A stretch of DNA of 64,000 bases from Mactromeris polynyma (taxonomy: Eukaryota; Mollusca; Bivalvia; Venerida; Mactridae), in the NCBI GenBank assembly GCA_032209605.1, contig JASFXZ010000035.1, positions 6,487,748-6,551,747 of the forward strand. The letters are read 5' to 3'. A program made the position numbers and the translations under genes. The stretch's first letter is position 1. Every line of letters begins with the position of its first letter. The notes beneath the pieces were generated by a model. The model was not told the DNA's origin. It made no database searches and was given only the letters and a program-made list of their open reading frames with translations. Positions 24,112 to 35,437 of the stretch are shown here, one piece after another.

Positions 24112-26238
24112 GTATGCTTCGTACACATTTGTTGTTTTCTTTTTCCTTTGAATGTATACTAATTACTGATGTATGTCTTTTAAACATGACTGTTTTGAAT
24201 ATAAGATGATATTCATTTGTCCCAGTTTCCCGAAATAATACATTATGTGATAATTTGTGTGCAAACAAATCACTACATCAATAACAAGCAAGCAAACCCA
24301 CAATCCAACTTTCAGCAGCCCCAGGCCTTGAGTCATCACAGCACTTTGATTATATATCAGCATTTCAGGACCACTGCCCTTATCTTTAAAATGAGTTCAT
24401 ACACAGATATCATAATACCTGTAGTAATGAACCATGCATGAATAAAAAAAGAAGATCTCTGTTACAATGACCCAAAACAAGTTTTAATATCAGACTTCAA
24501 TACATTTGCTAATCATGTGCATACAACATACATCAACCAAGCTCCCCACAGTGGTTATCTCCCTTATCAGTTAAATAACAACCACTGTCATGACCAGAAC
24601 ATTCTTCCTGATACGGAAAGACTCTTCTATTTATGGACTCATATCAAATGACACACTGAATGACCATTCCCTGCTTTCCAATTAATCTGTGTTAAGAGAC
24701 CACTTTGTTGTACAAAGATTAATATTATCATAATCCAAAATGGATCTTTCTTATCAAGTAAAATTCATTCATATGTGCATGCACCATATAAACAGATCTG
24801 TAGTTAGACAAGACATTTAACTGTACCGAATATACTTGCTGTTGCACAGTTATGTATGTCATTACGATCATCACAATCTCATTTAGGTAACATTTTTCTC
24901 AATACTTTATACATCCACACCAGCTAGACAACAAAAGACAAGCAATACCCACAGGGCCTTCAGAGAGGGATGAATGGCCCAACAGGATGGATAATAGGAC
25001 TACGAACCAGAATGTTTTACGGACAACGAGTAAGACAACTACTGCATCATGGTCACTTGTCGGTGGGAAGACATGTAAGAGTATTAAATATTGTGAGTAT
25101 ATACATAATAAACTGTAACTAAACTGTACCAGGTATAAATGAACTTGCAATATAACAGCATTATCTTCGGTTTATACATTATTTCAAATTATTAATCACC
25201 TATCAGGGGTGTAGCTGGGCCATTTTTCAGACTTTCTATGGAGGGGTCACTTTTGGTCATAATTGTTTTTTCAATTTTTAACTTATCGCTGCCAATGCCC
25301 GTGCTTATCACAACTAATATTCTTGTGTAGCTAATATTACCATGTAGAGCACAGGACAGTATTTCAAACAAGCCATAAAAACTACTAGCTCAGGTGAGTC
25401 AAAATAATTTAAGTATCTAACTCTGCTAACTGAAAAATATGGAAAATTCTAACCATATTCACACAATTGAAATAATCTGAATGACATGCTGACTTGTAAC
25501 CTTTACTGTAGCAGACTTTGGTCAATGCACTCTGTCAGATAGTCCGCCTTATAATGGTCTTTACTCAATATATGGAATCACAAAACTACATGTATAAGCC
25601 TATACTTGCTGATTAGCAAACCAATCTCAATATAAATATTTCATTGTTATGACATTATGCATTATATAGCATATATCTTATATAATTCCATTGAAAAATA
25701 ACTCTTTTCTATTCATATATGTTTCTACAGTTTGATGGAAGAAAGCCAGACAGAAAACATACCTATTCTCACCAAATATAATTCTCTCACACAATTTCTG
25801 ACGTTTCTAAAATTCATCCAATCAGACTGAGGCTTTTTTGTCAAAGCATAGAGCAAATGTCTATTACCTAAACCGCTTTCAAATGCATTGGTATATATAC
25901 ACAAAATTTGAAATGAATTACAGCACTTTGATTTTGCTTTCTGTAAGTCACACTGTCTTCCATGCATTACCTACCACAGAAACCAGTCAATGCAACAACA
26001 AAACCACATCTATAAACTGACCAATTATTGGGACTAAATCACCTTCCTGGACCATTCAACATGTTACTCAACCAACATCTCTCTTACACCACAAACACCA
26101 ACCAAGGATACTACAACTATCACTGGAAGTGAGTAATACCCCATCAGTACCACTTTGTCAGAAAAAAAGAGCTGTACATCAAGCTTATATACAGTCCATG
26201 ATGATTATGTCACACACTACAACTCATCATGGAGATTG
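24112..26238. other. No gene recognised (possible Rab intron)
   Basis: No domain-bearing frame is present. A 33-bp block at 24,544-24,576 recurs inverted at 60,770-60,802. An open GT-AG-bounded segment at about 24,924-25,074 was considered and not accepted. Confidence 0.4.
24544..24576 (+). repeat. 33-bp dispersed block, copy 1
   Basis: The block runs from CCCCACAGTGG through TTATCTCCCTTATC to AGTTAAAT and is identical, inverted, to 60,770-60,802. It contains the GTTATCTCCCTT motif that I recall as frequent in mollusc DNA. Confidence 0.75.
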
Positions 26239-26239
26239 T

Positions 26240-26375
26240 CCATGTCAATTCATGAAAATTCTCCAAAAGCTGTAGATGTAGTTCGCTCCAAAAGTTTTTG
26301 TTAACAGACCAACCGACCAACCGACAGAGTGAGTCCTGTATACCCCCAAACTTTTGTTTACCAAGGGGGTATAAT
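26240..26375 (+). repeat. Dispersed repeat ending in GGGGGTATAA
   Basis: This contains GACCAACCGACCAACCGACAGAGTGA, then CCTGTATACCCCC, and ends at CAAGGGGGTATAA. The layout (GAC-rich block, GAGTGA, TATACCCCC, short hairpin, GGGGGTATAA) is that of a dispersed element I recall from bivalves. Confidence 0.6.
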
Positions 26376-26970
26376 GAATGAGATGATGATAAATGAAAAC
26401 TTCAAATGATGATAAAATAAATAAATGAATAAACAAAATTGTAGTAGAGAATACAACTTACATATTTTTATTGCTGTTACTACTCCAGTCAATCACTCTT
26501 TCTACTTCTAGATGATGATGATGATTTTGATGTTTTTTTGTTAACTAATGCTATTAACAGGTACAAACAATTATGCTTAAAATGACTATTGGTAACATCT
26601 TAATGTACAACATGGAAGAAATAGGCAATGATTTGTACTGCATACATCATGACTTCTCCCAACTAATTTCCCTGGACAGACATAACATAATAGGAAAATG
26701 ACAAATTTTAGAAAGAGGAAGTGAATAGAGTCACTTATCTTTGTGATTCTGTTCTATTCTGTAATGTCTATTCCATGTTCTGATGACTTCTACCATGATT
26801 ACTGCTCCAATGGTGCAAGGTTACTTCCATGATACTGGATTTCAATCACTGTCATCTATAAGGCAAGAAATTAACATCAATTTAACAGATTCTAGAATAA
26901 AACTGTGCACATCATTCAAACAAACATACAAGTAGATGATATAAAACAGTCAACTCTAGTCATATTATTA

Positions 26971-27030
26971 GTTATACAGGTTGTTGACAGGTTATATTCC
27001 CCCATATACCCTGTCAACAACCTGTATAAC
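26971..27030. repeat. 60-bp near-perfect hairpin
   Basis: The 27-bp arms 26,971-26,997 and 27,004-27,030 are complementary with one mismatch around a 6-nt loop (TCCCCC). The arm begins GTTATACAGGTTGTTGACAG. A diverged single arm recurs at about 27,620-27,650 (ATATACCCTGTCAGCG). It could be a miniature inverted element or a hairpin RNA precursor. Confidence 0.85.
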
Positions 27031-28140
27031 GAATTTATAATACTGTAAATCCATGTTTTCATACGAATTTAGTTAAACAAGCAATGTTGCGATGCCTAGC
27101 TCTCTAGATCTGATATTAAAATAAAGTCATGTTTGAGAAACACGAAAAATCAGTCAATAAGATAAGATACCGTATGTGTAATTTTGCTCTTTTTGGTTCA
27201 TAAAATTGTTTAGAGTGTTGTATCATATAAGTAATTAAAATGTTTTCCTTTTAAAATCTTGAATTACTTGCTGTAGATCAAATTTCTTTTATTTCTCTAG
27301 CATGTATATTGCCTGTATTGTATACCCCATAAGGTACCTCAATACACATGGATAAGCGTGCGCTTGATTCTGTAATTCACTTTTCAAGCGTCTGATCACA
27401 TGGACTTTATCAAGCTGAATTTAGCTCAAACCTTAAACAATCTATCATTTTGAATATTAATACAAGAACGCATGTAATCTTTTCAATATTTATTGACTCC
27501 TGTATGAAGATCAATTGTCAATTTCTAGTAACTTGCGGACATCAAGCGATAAAAGTTTTCAAGCCAAGCCATCAGCAAAAATGGCCACGAGATGCATGAA
27601 GGGGAAATTAGTTTGCACGTCATATACCCTGTCAGCGTTGTGTATATAGAATACTATATGCGAGCCTTTAATTATTGAAAATACTGGATTTTTATTTGCA
27701 GTATTATAATGTATTGAATAGGTCATTATATTGAATTTGACCAATGAAGCAATGTGCATATATTTGATCCCACTGCCTGGATTTGTGTTGTTAAACAAAT
27801 ATTCTATTGTAATGAGAGTTAACTGTATATTATCAATGCCAGTGTAGTAGGGCTGCAATGATGCAGAGCCTGTTGTCTCTCAGTTTTGTTCAGTTTCTTT
27901 CGGTTCGGTTACATAAATATATGAAATACATAAAATTCTCAATAACTGGTAATTTACTGACTTGTGAAGAAGGAACGTGAAATACACACATGTTTTATAT
28001 TAGTTCTTAAATTGATAATGCCAATCAAAAAAATTTAAATGTTCATTTTTCTTTCTGCTAGATTAAATTGTGCTGTTCAATCCCACTGAGGGGCATGCTA
28101 GTTTTTCCTGAGTTTTACCATAACAGTGAAGTAAATCAAG
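27031..28140. other. No gene recognised
   Basis: AT-rich DNA. The 99-aa minus frame at 27,559-27,858 has no domain. Only the diverged hairpin arm near 27,620 stands out. Confidence 0.5.
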
Positions 28141-28605
28141 GGGTAAAAGTGCGCCCAATGTGGGCTCGGATCCATGACCCCCTAACACTAGTATGGCGCT
28201 CTACCCACTGAGCTATGGGCGGCCGTCTAAGCCCACACCACTACACTCGACCTCCCCCTTCCGGCATTTTACGCTCAATCACTGTGGGCCGTCAAAAACC
28301 ACTGCCACCATTGAAGTCAAGCAAGGGGAAAAAGTGTGCCCAATATGGGGCTCGAACCCACGACCCCCTAACACTAGTAAGGCGCTCCCGACTCAGCTAA
28401 CCGGGCGGCCGTCTAAGCCCACACCACTACACTCCTCCACCTTCCGGCAGTTGAGGCTCAAGCACCGTGGGCCGTCAAACACCACTGCCACTATAGAAGT
28501 AAATCAAGGGGGAAAAGTGTGCCCAATGTGGGGCTCGAACCCACGACCCCGTAACACTAGTACGGCGCTCTACCGACTGAGCTTACTGGGCGGTCGTCTC
28601 ACCCC
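28141..28605 (-). repeat. Tandem array of three tRNA-like units (about 187-bp period)
   Basis: Three tRNA-like segments (28,153-28,220, 28,338-28,406, 28,521-28,591, minus strand) are separated by a shared spacer with AAGCCCACACCACTACACTC and GTGGGCCGTCAAA. Each has an A box (AGCTCAGT or variant), an anticodon-loop region ACTAGTGTTA and a B box (GGGTTCGAGCCC in copies 2 and 3, GGATCCGAGCCC in copy 1). This is the structure of a tRNA-derived SINE amplified in tandem, or a degenerating tRNA cluster. The plus-strand open frame (147 aa) across it is a by-product. Confidence 0.8.
28521..28591 (-). tRNA. tRNA-like fold, Thr(AGT)-type anticodon, probably SINE head
   Basis: Of the three units this one folds best. 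The acceptor stem GCCCAGT pairs with ATTGGGC (one G-U). The D arm is GCTC/GAGC, the anticodon stem CCGTA/TACGG with loop CTAGTGT (anticodon AGT), and the T arm GTGGG/CCCAC with loop TTCGAGC; 71 nt in all. Position 8 is A rather than the usual T, and the base after the anticodon is G rather than A. Both count against a working tRNA, as does the tandem context. Confidence 0.35.
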
Positions 28606-29070
28606 ACACTACTACAACAGCACCAAATACAAATAAAATGATACTCAAATTCTATGTCAAGTGTTACAACATCGGGCAATATCTTTCCTGACGAATTTGC
28701 ACAAGAACATAATTATGTTTATACCTAATCAGCATATGCAAACCACCAAATTTCTTGACTCGGTCGCAGAAAATAGACACTATCTGGGACCATTAACGTC
28801 CAGAATATAACACAGCGAATGAGCACATAAAACACATATATCCTAAATAAAACATAATTACTTGGGAAGTATGTCCAATTTCGTCCATTTAATCCAGTCG
28901 TAAACATCGTAAAACACATGCAAAATTTCCATCCGCCATGCAATAGGGCACATGTTTTCACAACACATAACAGTCAGCTACAAAAATCCGTGATTTTAAG
29001 GTCACTTATTATGATGACCCTAGAATCTAAAGTTACGAAAAGTGTTCGCTAGTATTCGACAAAGATAATT

Positions 29071-29225
29071 CAGGGCCGTAAATTACATGGAGGCATGTAG
29101 GCAGTTGCCTCCTATTAAACCCGAAAAAAAAATCATTTTTTGTCTAAAAAGGGTCCAAAAAATTTTTCGCCTCGCTCCGCCAGGCGGGGTGCCTCCCCTT
29201 CCAGGGGAGGCAATTTACGGCCCTG
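29071..29225. mobile_element. 155-bp MITE with terminal inverted repeats
   Basis: The element begins CAGGGCCGTAAATTACATGG and ends GGCAATTTACGGCCCTG, giving a 14-bp perfect terminal inverted repeat that is extended imperfectly through the GGAGGCA motif. TAATT flanks both sides (29,066-29,070 and 29,226-29,230), a likely target duplication. The CAGGGC end resembles hAT ends, but those normally give 8-bp duplications. There is no coding capacity. Confidence 0.75.
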
Positions 29226-29728
29226 TAATTATTACACATACTGTCTACACACCGAGCTTCTCGTGCATTTCCGTTTGAAAACACGCCCGAGGGATTCATT
29301 CTTTAAACTGAAAGGATGAAAAGGTCTCCGTTATATACTGTGTGTACAATTACGTCAGACATATAATATTTGGCACGTTGTGTTGTAATGTTGTTCATCA
29401 TTAAATCTTTCACCGATGATACCTACCCTTGATGTTTACGAGAATATTAGGGGTGGTCGGTTTCTACACATACTACGCCCATATTTTAAAATATCCAACA
29501 CCCATCACGGTTATCTTTTTGTTATATATAGTTTCCCCTTTCAACTCGACCACCTCCGATAAACAAGACATAAAACGTTACAACATACATTTCAAATAAC
29601 TGCTTAATTTGTGATTTATGGGTAGCATTTGGGCAACCGACTACATTGTGAGTGACCGAGTAACGTTGTCAAAATTTCATAATTAACTATAAAGAAAAAA
29701 CTGGTATTAATGTGTCGGCTGCCCAAAG

Positions 29729-29850
29729 CTGAATGACTTTCAAACCTAAATGCTTACATGAAAATCTCGTGCCACAAGCACCTGCTAGCGACACCTATTG
29801 GAGATATTCTAAGGGAAATCAATTATCTCCTAATTCATTACATTCAAACG
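29729..29850 (+). repeat. Copy of the DIRS-element leader-like block
   Basis: The segment shares CTGAATGACT, AAAATCTCGTGC, GCGACACCTATTGGAG, AAGGGAAAT and CTAATTC in the same order with 50,503-50,622, the region just upstream of the DIRS gag gene. It is either a solo terminal fragment of a related element or a shared promoter-type block. Confidence 0.65.
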
Positions 29851-30489
29851 GAGAAAAATACATGAAACATAGGACTTTGCATCTGCATCATTTATACATT
29901 TATAAAGGCAATACTTATGTAAATGCAGAGCGACAGGCTTAGTACAAAATACACCAATTACCAATTCAGATTAACAAAGAAAGTGTTTATCACAGCTACT
30001 TATCGATGTCCCTTTAAATGCATGCTACTCAACGGATAGTAATGATATGAAACTTAAGGTATTGATTATATATATATTACTTCATACTAAGAAATGCCGA
30101 AACCTTTAACCGTCCGTCTGTCCATACGGCGTGAGAAATATGTTATACACGGCTTATTATGCGGTAAAAAACGATACATATGCCACTTTCAATGTACATT
30201 TCTCGCCTGCTTTTTAAAATGTAGAATTGCAATATCGTCACACTGGAGCCAAGTTATGAACTGTGTGTCCGTCTGTCTGCCCGTGTCACACGAAAACTCC
30301 GTCTGGATCAGTTAAATTTCACTTGCTATATATACATGCTTTGGTCAGAAAAATGTCGGAAATTGCATCTAGTTCAATTAAACTCTGTAGAAAGTATGGC
30401 AGAGATAATTTAAATATTAGAGTACAAGGCACACGCAACATCAAAGATAATGCCTAAACCTACTACGAGGATCTTTAATAGTAAACTCT
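29851..30489. other. No gene recognised
   Basis: No domain, repeat or convincing exon was seen between the leader-like block and the minisatellite. Confidence 0.5.
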
Positions 30490-31900
30490 CTGTGGTACAG
30501 TTTGTCATGTTGGTACAACTTACCTGACGGCGGTACAGTTTGTCATGTTGGTACAGCTTACCTGACGGTGGTACAGTTTGTCATGTTGGTACAGCTTACC
30601 TGGCGGTGGTACAGTTTGTCATGTTGGTACAGCTTACCTGACGGTGGTACAGTTTGTCATGTTGGTACAGCTTACCTGGCGGTGGTACAGTTTGTCATGT
30701 TGGTACAGCTTACCTGGCGGTGGTACAGTTTGTCATGTTGGTACAGCTTACCTGACGGTGGTACAGTTTGTCATGTTGGTACAACTTACCTGACGGCGGT
30801 ACAGTTTGTCATGTTGGTACAACTTACCTGACGGCGGTACAGTTTGTCATGTTGGTACAACTTACCTGACGGTGGTACAGTTTGTCATGTTGGTACAACT
30901 TACCTGACGGTGGTACAGTTTGTCATGTTGGTACAATAACCTGCTGTTGGTACAGCTTATGTGTTGTTAGTACTACTTACCTGATGTTGATACAGGTTAT
31001 GTCATATTGGTACAGCTTACCTGACGGTGGTACAGTTTGTCATGTTGGTACAGCTTACCTGACGGTGGTACAGTTTGTCATGTTGGTACAACTTACCTGA
31101 CGATGGTACAGTTTGTCATGTTGGTACAATTTACCTGACGGCGGTACAGTTTGTCATGTTGGTACAACTTACCTGACGGTGGTACAGTTTGTCATGTTGG
31201 TACAACTTACCTGACGGTGGTACAGTTTGTCATGTTGGTACAACTTACCTGACGGTGGTACAGTTTGTTATGTTGGTACAACTTACCTGACGGTGGTACA
31301 GTTTGTCATGTTGGTACAACTTACCTGACGGTGGTACAGTTTGTCATGTTGGTACAATAACCTGCTGTTGGTACAGTTTACGTGTTGCGTACTACTTACC
31401 TGATGTTGATACAGGTTATGTCATGTTGGTACAGTTAACCTGACGGTGGTACAGTTTGTCATGTTGGTACAGCTAACCTGCTATTGGTACAGCTTACGTG
31501 ATGTTGGTACAGTTTACATGCTGTTGGTACACCTTACCTGATGTTGGTACACCTTACCTGACGTTGGTACACCTTACCTGGTGTTGATACAGCTTGCCTG
31601 ATGTTGGTACAGCTTACCTGATGTAGGTACAACTTACGTGCTGTTGGTACAGCTTGAATGATGTTGGTACAACTTTCCTGCTGTTGGTACCTTAAATGTC
31701 ATGTTGTTACAGTGTACCTGATGTTGGTACAACTTACGTGCTGTTGGTACAACTTACGTGCTGTTGGTACAGTTTACCTGATGTTGGTACAGCTTACATT
31801 ATGTTGATACAGTTTATGTCTTGTTGGTACAGCTAACCTGATGTTGATACAGTTCATGTCACATAAGTTCAACTAACGTGATGTTGGAACAGCTTAGGCG
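30490..31900 (+). repeat. Minisatellite with 38-bp unit made of two 19-bp halves
   Basis: The first about 850 bp repeat GGTACAGTTTGTCATGTTG followed by GTACAACTTACCTGACGGT. After about 31,340 the array decays to a 19-bp period around TTGGTACAGCTTACCTGATG. Because 38 is not a multiple of three, the frames through it are all open (up to 109 aa); these are not genes. TTACCTG occurs about 27 times, which on the minus strand reads CAGGTAA, the core of a 5' splice site. Confidence 0.95.
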
Positions 31901-31998
31901 ATGTTTTTGTTTTTTGAGACATTGAACTCTACAATTATATGCACTCCGTTTCATTTATTGTCAGCAGTTACGGTAGTTTTAGTTGAAAATTTAATATA

Positions 31999-33513
31999 TA
32001 CTGAGCCAAACAAGTAACGATATATACTTAGATCATTTGTAAAATCTTAAAGCTTAAACTTGTGTTATATGTACTGTGATTACATGATTGCTTAAACGTA
32101 TGACTGTTTTCACAGACCATTATCGATTATTGTAGAATATCGTGTTACTGGCAATAGGGATTTTTATTTTTGCACGCACTGCACGGGAAACCCATGATGA
32201 TGAACATGTATCGACATAAAAATATACGCATTGCACAGATATTGTACCTGTTTTGTGAAAACATAGGCAAAATTAAATATTTCTCTGCTGTAATTATGCC
32301 GAGACTGAATGCAAATCAACGCCTTATAGCCATTGGTATGCTACAAGCAAACTTACGTCACGCTGACGTCGCTGCTCACTTTGGAGTGTCTAGGTTGACT
32401 ATAACCCGACTTTTAGGCCGTTATCGTGCCCTTGGTTCTGTTAATGACCGTCCCCGTTCTGGTAGGCCCCGTGAAACGACTCCTGCACAGGACCGTCACA
32501 TAAGGACGTCACACTTACGTGACCGGTTTCTTCCATCTACTGTTACTGCTGCTGTAACACATGGTCGTACAAACAACAGAATCAGTGCTCAAACAGTCCG
32601 AAACAGACTCGCCGAGCGTGGTATAAGAGCCAGACGTCCGTATCATGGGCCTATATTTACCCAACGTCATCGCGTCTTGAGACGTCAGTGGGCCACTGGA
32701 CATTTGAATTGGACAAGAAATCAATGGAATACGGTAATGTTCACTGATGAGTCGCGTTTTTGTTTGAGGCGAGGAGATGGACGTGCTAGAGTATAACGTA
32801 GGGTCGGTGAACGTTATGCTGACGTCTGTGTGCACGAGGTGGACCGTTACGGTGGTGGAAGAATCATGGTTTGGGGCGGAATATCCTACCAGAATCGCAC
32901 TCCATTGGTTATTGTGCGTGGGAATCTAACGGGACAACGTTATCGAGACGAAATTTTAACCTCAGTTGTCGTACCATTTCTTAACGCTAACGTGAACGTC
33001 ACGTTGTTCCAGCAAGACAATGCTAGGTGCCATACAGCACATGTATGCCGCAATTTTCTTACCCAACAAAACATTAATGTTCTAGATTGGCCTGCTTGTT
33101 CTCCAGATTTGTCCCCAATAGAACATCTTTGGGATGCCCTGGACCGTCGGATTAGACGTCGCAATCCCCAAACATTAGCGCAGCCAGTTGGATTTTTTTT
33201 TTATTCAAGAATGGAATGCCATTCCACAGCGAGATATTCAACACTTTTCAATTCTATGCGTAGACGATGCACTGCTGTAATGAATGCACAGGGAGGTCAC
33301 ACCCGGTATTAACAAATTCCAGAACTTAACATTTTCATCAGTCCATTTTCTTATTGATTTTCAAAAAGTTTAAATGAAATTGAAGCATAATATTCAATTT
33401 AAATTATGTATCAAAGACCATATTTTCAAAATGCTTAAAAACATTTATATCACTGACCCACGATAAAATTGTATCCAATTGATTTCATGTATCGTAACTT
33501 GTTTGGCTCAGTA
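31999..33513 (+). mobile_element. Tc1-like DNA transposon, about 1.5 kb
   Basis: Terminal inverted repeats start TACTGAGCCAAACAAGT on the left (31,999) and match the reverse complement of the right end (to 33,513) over about 24 bp with one mismatch (ACGATA after an A/T difference). A TA dinucleotide flanks each end, as expected for Tc1/mariner insertion. Inside is one transposase gene on the plus strand (32,296-33,312), which is interrupted. Clear ends and limited decay indicate a fairly young but inactive copy. Confidence 0.9.
32296..33312 (+). pseudogene. Tc1-type DD34E transposase, broken
   Basis: From the ATG at 32,296 (PRLNANQRLIAIGML) the protein shows two N-terminal helix-turn-helix regions (DVAAHFGVSRLTI; RISAQTVRNRL), a GRPRETT hinge, the first catalytic Asp in FTDESRF, the second in FQQDNARCH and the Glu in SPIEHLWD with 34 residues between the last two (DD34E). 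An in-frame TAA at codon 167, just after the first catalytic motif, splits the gene. Near the C-terminus a run of ten T at about 33,191-33,200 shifts the frame, and about 50 bp later the frame returns, so the EWNAIP segment is read out of frame while the GGHTRY end is in frame. An ORF extending upstream to 32,170 is unlikely to be translated. Some 338 codons fit the family length. Confidence 0.9.
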
Positions 33514-33549
33514 TATTTATAGTGCAACATTTTACCCCGAGGACTGTAT

Positions 33550-33578
33550 CACTTTGCCCCAAAACTAGGGGCAAAGTG
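33550..33578. repeat. Perfect 11-bp-stem hairpin
   Basis: CACTTTGCCCC and GGGGCAAAGTG enclose a 7-nt loop (AAAACTA), 37 bp to the right of the Tc1 element. Confidence 0.8.
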
Positions 33579-35437
33579 TTACATGTAATCGACATTTTTA
33601 ATGTATTCTAAATTGTGAATAAATAGTTTATTTGTTTTATTAAATACATTTTAAGATTAAAATTTCGTTGTTTTTTATAGAAACCTTAGTTACATTGTTG
33701 TAAACGATTTTATGTTATCTATAATTCAAAAACTTTGAAAAATGTAACGCTTCGCCCCGGTCTCCCCTACATTGTACAAGACGGTAACCAGCGTTAAGAA
33801 ATCAAGCGTAAAACTCACGATATGAAAATGCTAGTGCGTAGCCAACGGTAAACTTAGCGAGTGAATCTTGAAAAAATAAATAAAATTATTTTAATTCTGA
33901 AAATAATTTCGATTATTTTATGCCATGGCAAAGCGATCAACATCATTTAAGTCATTAACATTGCGTCAAAACAGTTCCCATGGGTTACAAATTGGTGATA
34001 ATCTTCGTTATACATTAACGTAAAATTGAACATGACATGTCAATCAGAGGTGGGCAACAACTTTACAGAATTAGACAGAGGAGGAATAAAAAGAGACCTG
34101 CGCTTTTATAGTTTCTACTTGGTTTACTATAAATTTTACAAATTAAATAAAAACTGATGCACACTTTATTTGTTGTCAGTATTGAAAACGGTCTCAGTGT
34201 TGTATACCTCACTTAGATTCTCATGAGTGAAGGTCTCAAACTAAAGACGTACAATTATCACTCTTTCATACCCTATAAATAAGGCTCAGTGGTGATTATT
34301 TCTCAAATAAACAAGATCTCACTCGTTGGAAATAAATGCTTGTGATGCGAAACTTGTGTATCGTAAATTCTAGTTTTAGATGCGTTGGTTGCAAAAACAA
34401 CTTTAAAGAGATATCTTATATATTATTGAATCATTTAACACTCAATACTTGGTTGAAAATTATTCCATAAGAAGAGGATGCCTTATTGCTTTTTATGAAT
34501 AAGCTTTAATTCCAAACTATCATTACAGTAGGCGGTCCGGCCTCACCGGTTGAGAGATAAAATATGTAAATCGGCCTCAACCATTGAGAAATAGTGTATG
34601 CCGTGAATACTCTTCAAAATGTCTCGGATCGGTACTTTGAAGGTGAAGAGATAATTTTCCTATAATTTCTTTTTGACCGTTTGTCATCTCATATATTCCA
34701 TTTATTTCATATTTGTGTATAATCGTCTAATAATTCACACAGTGTCGATTGTTTTTTCTCGTTATTTGTCCAACTATTATGACAACTTAAAACTGTTATA
34801 GTGGTCGGATAAAAAAGTGTCACGTGCGGTACGTAGCTTATCTACGCATAATAGCATTTATAAAGAGATTTTTTTACATATATCTTCATATATATGCTAT
34901 GATAAAAAATAATATTAACACACATGCATCCAGTACGACTTCAAGAACGCGCACGAATGTATTTCAGAGGATCAAAAGGCGCAGCACGACTTGCCTAAAT
35001 ACATCCAAATATACCCAAATACACCCAAATATACCCAAATACTCTTCAAATATACCCAAATACGGTATTAAGAACCATTATATTGACATATTATTATCCT
35101 AAATTGCCAACAGATTCTTAATTGAGCAATTTTGCAATATTGTTTCAATATGGTTTGCAAATCAGGATGTCTGACATTTTGCATTATTAAAAGTATGGTC
35201 TTCATGTCAAAAGAGAAGCTAAAAGAAATATCAATGCAATCTATTGGTAATTATCTGATTAAGTTAAGCTCTTTAAACTATACAGAAGAAGTTTGGTGGA
35301 TTTTCAACGTATACCTGACTTGGATTAAAAGAATAAAAATACCTTAATGTAGAATCTACCATCTTCTTTTCAGGCAGTAACAAAAGACACAGGTAGTGTT
35401 TAGACCTTGTATATGTAATTTACTTTATTATTTACAG
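33579..35437. other. Region upstream of the first recognised HSD17B10 exon
   Basis: This stretch may hold exon 1 and the promoter of HSD17B10, or intron 1, but I could not identify the about ten missing N-terminal codons. A CACGTG hexamer occurs at 34,821. A short tandem of ACCCAAATAT-type units lies at about 35,000-35,060. A 19-nt AG/GT-bounded segment near 35,374-35,392 would introduce a stop and is not the exon. Confidence 0.4.

Noticed and set aside
24924..25074. Open plus-strand segment between a CCAG acceptor-like site and a GTAAGA donor
   Set aside because: The peptide is low-complexity (Thr/Asn/Arg-rich) with no domain, the acceptor tract is weak, and the opposite strand is open too. 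Not enough to call an exon.
28193..28636. 147-aa plus-strand frame with repeated GSNPRPPNTS-like peptides
   Set aside because: It is the antisense translation of the tRNA-like array.
30502..31100. Open frames of 71-109 aa across the minisatellite
   Set aside because: The 38-bp period makes all frames open by repetition; there is no start context or domain.
35374..35392. 19-nt AG/GT-bounded segment considered as HSD17B10 mini-exon
   Set aside because: Joined to the exon at 35,438 in frame it contains a stop.
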